Assembly (NCBI GenBank): GCA_013397845.1
Contig: VZTG01007438.1
Location: 598,909 to 662,908, forward strand
Length of the DNA: 64,000 bases
From: Melanocharis versteri
Taxonomy: Eukaryota > Chordata > Aves > Passeriformes > Melanocharitidae
Direction: 5' to 3'
This document shows positions 62,201 to 64,000 of this stretch, in pieces. Each line of letters opens with the position of its first letter. Position 1 is the stretch's first letter. Made by a program: the position numbers and the translations under genes. Under the pieces are notes generated by a model. It searched no databases. It was not told the DNA's origin and worked only from the letters and a program-made list of their open reading frames with translations.

Positions 62201-63368
62201 CTTCTTACCTACAAGTATTCAACTCTAGAACAATGAACTAATGAAATTTTGAAAAGATTTTTAATCCCTCTGACCTAAAAAAAATCATGTATTAATCTTT
62301 GTGCTGCCTTTCAAAAACCAGATATTAATTTAACCCTGGCTTGTACCTACCAAGCAATGCCAACAATCTCTTCCTTAATTTTATGTACTCAGACTAGGAC
62401 CTCCAAGAGCCAAGCACAAAAGCGTTTCAGTCACAGCTGGAAAGAAATTTTCTCTCTGCTTCCTGGCTGAAAATATCACCCAACTTAGAAACTAGTATCT
62501 CACCCAACAAAAAAATTTAGCAACCCAGAAGTAAAGCAGCTCAAGTGTCTACCACACAAAGTCCACAAAGCATCATTAAAACTATCCTTCCCCTGCAGCC
62601 TTCCTCCTGATGGCAGACCAAGCTCCAGCACTGGGGTACAGTGGCTGCAGCACCCACATCACATCAGGGGTCTTTTGGGGGTCCCTGTCTGCCGGCTTCA
62701 GTAGAAATGACTACCTCCCACCTCAGCCACCACCTTAAGGCACAGGGAGAAATCCTAGTCAACGCCACAGAAAAGAGGAACCAGCTGTCCTAGAAAGCTG
62801 ATGCGCAAAAATGAAGAGATTAATTTGTCCACATGGGAAGAGCATTTAGGATGTACAGGACATAATCTACCCTTCCAAGACATCTGTTTGTAAAAAAAAC
62901 AAAGACACTTTGTGTACAGATGTTCCTTCTTCCTGAAGACCTTTCCATTTGCCAAATGAAAACTGATACCATGGCCAACTTTTTTCAGGGAAAAAACCCT
63001 TGCTACTATATGACTTAGCTAACGATCTTCTAGAATACAACCACCAGAGACACACCAACACAAACCCCAGCTTCAGCATGACTCCTTCTGCAGCCTCACT
63101 GGAGTTCAAAAACAAGTCAGAACTCAGCCTTTCTATATGACTTCAGCACTGGTTAATGGTTGGCAGCTCCAAAAATTTCAGGCCAAGCAGTTCGGACAAA
63201 GCCCAAATCCTAAATATCAAATAGGCGTGAAGGACTATGAGACCTCTCATTTCCTCATGTTTTAGGGTTCGGGGCAAGGCTGTGGCTTCCTTACCTTGAA
63301 GGTCATAATGAGATGAGTGAAATGAAACTCAGCCTCCAGGTCCAGCTGGATAGTCACGTTTTCCAAAC
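26141..63368 (-). CDS. LAMB1: Laminin subunit beta-1 (30 exons, 5' end outside window)
   Basis: A secreted basement-membrane chain that forms laminin trimers with an alpha and a gamma chain. Thirty exons join in frame from 63368 down to 26141, with 1670 codons plus TAA; human LAMB1 is 1786 residues. Domains in order are: most of the LN polymerisation domain (exons 5-8), LE modules 1-5 (8-14), the L4b/LF globule (14-18), LE 6-13 (19-25), coiled-coil domain II (25-27), the beta-specific cysteine loop (28), and coiled-coil domain I (28-34). It ends VAVYSTCL, whose cysteine bonds to the gamma chain. Exon numbers assume the 34-exon human structure. LAMB2 and LAMB4 are excluded by close match throughout to LAMB1, including [25 protein letters not shown] and the C-terminus. 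All introns are GT-AG except one GC-AG. The signal peptide and first ~115 residues lie beyond base 64000. Confidence 0.98.
27144..27303 (-). CDS. LAMB1: LAMB1 exon 33 (coiled coil I)
   Basis: 53 codons plus one base: [40 protein letters not shown] and [13 protein letters not shown]. This lies near the C-terminal segment that sets chain pairing. Acceptor aacag, donor gtaagg. Confidence 0.97.
28547..28723 (-). CDS. LAMB1: LAMB1 exon 32 (coiled coil I)
   Basis: 59 codons in phase 0, [20 protein letters not shown] to [12 protein letters not shown]. It is AT-rich in third positions, unlike exons 19-24. Acceptor cttag, donor gtgaga. Confidence 0.96.
29571..29712 (-). CDS. LAMB1: LAMB1 exon 31 (coiled coil I)
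   Basis: 47 codons, [40 protein letters not shown] and TQDLLTS. Donor gtgagt. Confidence 0.97.
29881..30088 (-). CDS. LAMB1: LAMB1 exon 30 (coiled coil I)
   Basis: 68 full codons: [40 protein letters not shown] and onward to [11 protein letters not shown], very close to human. Acceptor ctgctag, donor gtatgc. Confidence 0.97.
30838..30982 (-). CDS. LAMB1: LAMB1 exon 29 (coiled coil I)
   Basis: [40 protein letters not shown] and [11 protein letters not shown] is a glycosylation site. Acceptor tttag, donor gtaaga. Confidence 0.96.
31361..31564 (-). CDS. LAMB1: LAMB1 exon 28 (beta-chain cysteine loop)
   Basis: 68 codons. [40 protein letters not shown] form the cysteine-rich loop specific to laminin beta chains. 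[20 protein letters not shown] then starts coiled-coil domain I. Acceptor ctgcag, donor gtaata. Confidence 0.97.
33017..33258 (-). CDS. LAMB1: LAMB1 exon 27 (coiled coil II)
   Basis: 80 codons from [20 protein letters not shown] to [19 protein letters not shown] is a glycosylation site. The flanking [14 protein letters not shown] is conserved with human. Confidence 0.97.
34457..34641 (-). CDS. LAMB1: LAMB1 exon 26 (coiled coil II)
   Basis: 61 codons from [20 protein letters not shown] to [14 protein letters not shown]. Heptad repeats are evident and no cysteines occur. Acceptor ttacag, donor gtaagt. Confidence 0.96.
36277..36646 (-). CDS. LAMB1: LAMB1 exon 25 (LE13 and start of coiled coil II)
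   Basis: 370 bases. They encode [20 protein letters not shown] and the rest of the last LE module, then [20 protein letters not shown] and a heptad-rich helix ending NIGDLFEEA. This is where the short arm passes into the trimeric coiled coil. Confidence 0.97.
36647..45460 (-). other. LAMB1: LAMB1 intron 24 (8.8 kb)
   Basis: The largest intron in the window. It separates the LE short arm from the exon that starts the coiled coil. No recognisable CR1, SINE, RNA gene or coding exon lies inside it. A short CA-rich run is at 42518-42540, and 42.3-44.3 kb is richer in GC than the rest. The long open frames there overlap on several frames and look like chance. Confidence 0.7.
45461..45557 (-). CDS. 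LAMB1: LAMB1 exon 24 (LE12)
   Basis: 32 codons plus one base: [20 protein letters not shown] then [12 protein letters not shown]. Acceptor ttggcag, donor gtgagt. It precedes the largest intron in the window. Confidence 0.95.
45665..45882 (-). CDS. LAMB1: LAMB1 exon 23 (LE11)
   Basis: Encodes [60 protein letters not shown] and [12 protein letters not shown]. Almost every third codon position is G or C. There is one extra residue between two cysteines (QGSES versus human NGSD). Donor gtgagg. Confidence 0.96.
46718..46942 (-). CDS. LAMB1: LAMB1 exon 22 (LE9-LE10)
   Basis: 74 codons starting [20 protein letters not shown], which completes YIGSR with exon 21. It continues [20 protein letters not shown] and ends [12 protein letters not shown]. 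Acceptor aaacag, donor gtgggt. Confidence 0.96.
47397..47560 (-). CDS. LAMB1: LAMB1 exon 21 (LE8-LE9)
   Basis: Encodes [40 protein letters not shown] and [14 protein letters not shown]. It holds PESGR (human PDSGR) and the first two residues of YIGSR. The intron splits the glycine codon. Donor gtactt. Confidence 0.96.
48063..48294 (-). CDS. LAMB1: LAMB1 exon 20 (LE7-LE8)
   Basis: 76 full codons: [60 protein letters not shown] and on to GHNCE. GC-rich in third positions. Donor gtatgg. Confidence 0.96.
48391..48534 (-). CDS. LAMB1: LAMB1 exon 19 (LE6)
   Basis: Encodes [40 protein letters not shown] and FGPSGCR, nearly identical to human. Acceptor gctcag, donor gtacgt. Confidence 0.97.
48694..48898 (-). 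CDS. LAMB1: LAMB1 exon 18 (L4b end)
   Basis: 68 codons plus one base, from [20 protein letters not shown] through [20 protein letters not shown] to LLHETAL. The donor is t|gtacgt, chosen because it gives the same spacing to the next CxCDPQGS module as in human LAMB1. Confidence 0.93.
49425..49548 (-). CDS. LAMB1: LAMB1 exon 17 (L4b)
   Basis: Encodes [20 protein letters not shown] then [20 protein letters not shown] and S. With the arginine at the exon 16 junction it preserves the RYVVLPR cell-binding peptide. N-Y-T is a glycosylation site. Donor gtgagc. Confidence 0.96.
50000..50127 (-). CDS. LAMB1: LAMB1 exon 16 (L4b)
   Basis: Encodes [20 protein letters not shown] then [20 protein letters not shown] and GS. 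Acceptor ccctag, donor gttggt. Confidence 0.96.
50859..51017 (-). CDS. LAMB1: LAMB1 exon 15 (L4b)
   Basis: 53 codons in phase 0, [20 protein letters not shown] to [13 protein letters not shown]. Acceptor ttgtag, donor gtgggt. Confidence 0.97.
53103..53238 (-). CDS. LAMB1: LAMB1 exon 14 (LE5 end, L4b start)
   Basis: Encodes [20 protein letters not shown] then [20 protein letters not shown] and ASLGP. The L4b (LF) globule starts at about VEPGYYF. Donor gtgagt. Confidence 0.97.
55757..55836 (-). CDS. LAMB1: LAMB1 exon 13 (LE4/LE5)
   Basis: 80 bases, [20 protein letters not shown] then GGALNN. Acceptor ctgcag, donor gtgagt. It was recovered by homology and phase. Confidence 0.95.
56678..56790 (-). 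CDS. LAMB1: LAMB1 exon 12 (LE4), GC donor
   Basis: Encodes [20 protein letters not shown] then [17 protein letters not shown]. The exon ends CTG followed by GCAAGT, a GC donor with otherwise ideal consensus. Joining to exon 13 here preserves the human-like [12 protein letters not shown] reading. The LGTIPG peptide of human LAMB1 reads LGTHPG. Confidence 0.93.
57209..57388 (-). CDS. LAMB1: LAMB1 exon 11 (LE3)
   Basis: Encodes [40 protein letters not shown] and [19 protein letters not shown]. Acceptor ttcttag, donor gtgagt. Confidence 0.97.
57664..57852 (-). CDS. LAMB1: LAMB1 exon 10 (LE2)
   Basis: Encodes [40 protein letters not shown] and [20 protein letters not shown], a complete LE module with its eight-cysteine spacing. 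It is strongly GC-rich compared with the adjoining exon 9. Donor gtaagt. Confidence 0.97.
58016..58136 (-). CDS. LAMB1: LAMB1 exon 9 (LE1)
   Basis: 40 codons plus one base: [20 protein letters not shown] then [20 protein letters not shown]. An unusually long pyrimidine tract precedes the acceptor on the coding strand (58146-58180). Confidence 0.97.
59423..59625 (-). CDS. LAMB1: LAMB1 exon 8 (LN end, LE1 start)
   Basis: Encodes [40 protein letters not shown] and [19 protein letters not shown]. The cysteine-rich LE modules begin at [11 protein letters not shown]. Acceptor ctgcag, donor gtaaat. Confidence 0.97.
61116..61179 (-). CDS. LAMB1: LAMB1 exon 7 (LN domain)
   Basis: A short 64-base exon encoding [20 protein letters not shown] then Q. 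Acceptor ctccag, donor gtatgt. It is too short to be found by open-frame length and was recovered by phase and homology. Confidence 0.95.
61288..61476 (-). CDS. LAMB1: LAMB1 exon 6 (LN domain)
   Basis: 63 codons in phase 0, from [20 protein letters not shown] through [20 protein letters not shown] to STEGE. Acceptor attag, donor gtcaga, a slightly weak GT site. Confidence 0.97.
63295..63368 (-). CDS. LAMB1: LAMB1 exon 5 (LN domain)
   Basis: 24 codons plus two bases: [20 protein letters not shown] then MTFK. It contains an N-V-T glycosylation site. Acceptor ctgcag, donor gtaagg. This is the first LAMB1 exon within the window. Confidence 0.96.
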
Positions 63369-64000
63369 CTGCAGGGGCAGAGAAAAGAAGCTGCTCAGCA
63401 AACAAGGACACCTGCCAGTCTCTACATCTAAATCTTGCCAAAGCTCTTCACTTGGTCGGCACAAAGACTATTTTCTTTACCACTTGGCTCTGTTGTGAAA
63501 AAGGAATATGATGGTTTAGTGTGTGCCTGAGGTACAGGGGGAGACACCAAGAACCTGCTGAAGAGTATCACACATGGGATTCCTGTGCGTGATCAGCACC
63601 AAACACGCTACACCCAGAGCGTGAGCCTGCAGTGCTATTTGAGACTGAGAACTGTGGCTGGCATCACTGGATTTGGGGCAAGGACAGGACCACCACGGGC
63701 TGAGTCCTGGCACCAAACCCCCAGCACAGCTGGGGATGCTGAGCCCAGACCTGTGTGGTGGCTGCAGGCTGCTCTCCCACACCACAGCCTCTCTGGCAGC
63801 AGCAGCAGCACAGAGAGCAGCCGCCTTCTCTCTTCTTCTGCAGCCCTAACACCCCCAGTCTCACTGATGTCTGGTGGGGGCCATTTCCCACCGTTTTTCA
63901 CTCACTCTGGACTCTCCTGTCCACAAGAACAGCTCCTTTACAACCCGGTTTTGAGACACTCCTAAAGCAACTATCACAGCCCTGCTTTGCAATACTGAGG
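63369..64000 (-). other. LAMB1: LAMB1 intron 4, partial
   Basis: Intron sequence upstream of exon 5, cut by the window edge. No exon of the earlier LN domain or signal peptide is visible. Confidence 0.7.

Larger units (their letters stand above)
45558..63294 (-). other. LAMB1: LAMB1 introns 5-23
   Basis: The larger ones are 61477-63294, 59626-61115, 58137-59422, 56791-57208, 55837-56677 (GC-AG), 53239-55756, 51018-53102, 50128-50858, 49549-49999, 48899-49424, 47561-48062, 46943-47396 and 45883-46717. I found no gene or clear mobile element in them. Confidence 0.65.

Overview
The window is a stretch of bird nuclear genome carrying two ordinary, conserved vertebrate genes that end tail to tail. 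DLD (dihydrolipoamide dehydrogenase) lies on the + strand at about 7.6-20.6 kb. LAMB1 (laminin subunit beta-1) lies on the - strand from about 26 kb past the right edge. DLD next to LAMB1 in this convergent arrangement is the known amniote gene order (human 7q31). The avian assignment rests on many CR1 retrotransposon copies with bird-type 3' tails. A truncated tRNA-Ile-derived SINE with a CR1-like tail (TguSINE1 type) points to a passerine. I name the gene families and the bird class with high confidence, the order with moderate confidence, and no species.

Layout. 1-6.2 kb is intergenic, with two CR1 fragments, the SINE and no gene I can recognise. 6.2-7.5 kb is one CR1 copy inserted inside another, reaching the edge of the GC-rich DLD promoter. 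That promoter is interrupted by a 152-base run of N, which probably hides DLD exon 1. DLD exons 2-14 are all readable with consistent phases (495 codons plus stop). 20.6-26 kb is the spacer between the two 3' ends and is mostly a decayed 2.7-kb CR1 LINE with endonuclease and reverse-transcriptase remnants. From 26.1 to 63.4 kb, 30 consecutive LAMB1 coding exons can be read, numbered 34 back to 5 if the gene has the 34 exons of human LAMB1. They give 1670 codons plus stop, from within the N-terminal LN domain to the natural C-terminus. The signal peptide and roughly the first 115 residues lie beyond base 64000.

Function. The two genes share no pathway. DLD is the mitochondrial E3 flavoenzyme of the 2-oxo-acid dehydrogenase complexes and the glycine cleavage system. 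LAMB1 is a secreted basement-membrane chain that trimerises through the coiled coil at its C-terminus. Their closeness is positional.

I found no undescribed system. The points most worth checking are a GC-AG intron in LAMB1, a lineage change in the LGTIPG receptor peptide, the nested CR1 pair abutting the DLD promoter, two assembly defects (the N run, and a single N flanked by a 47-bp duplicate), and a strong skew of transposon copies away from LAMB1.
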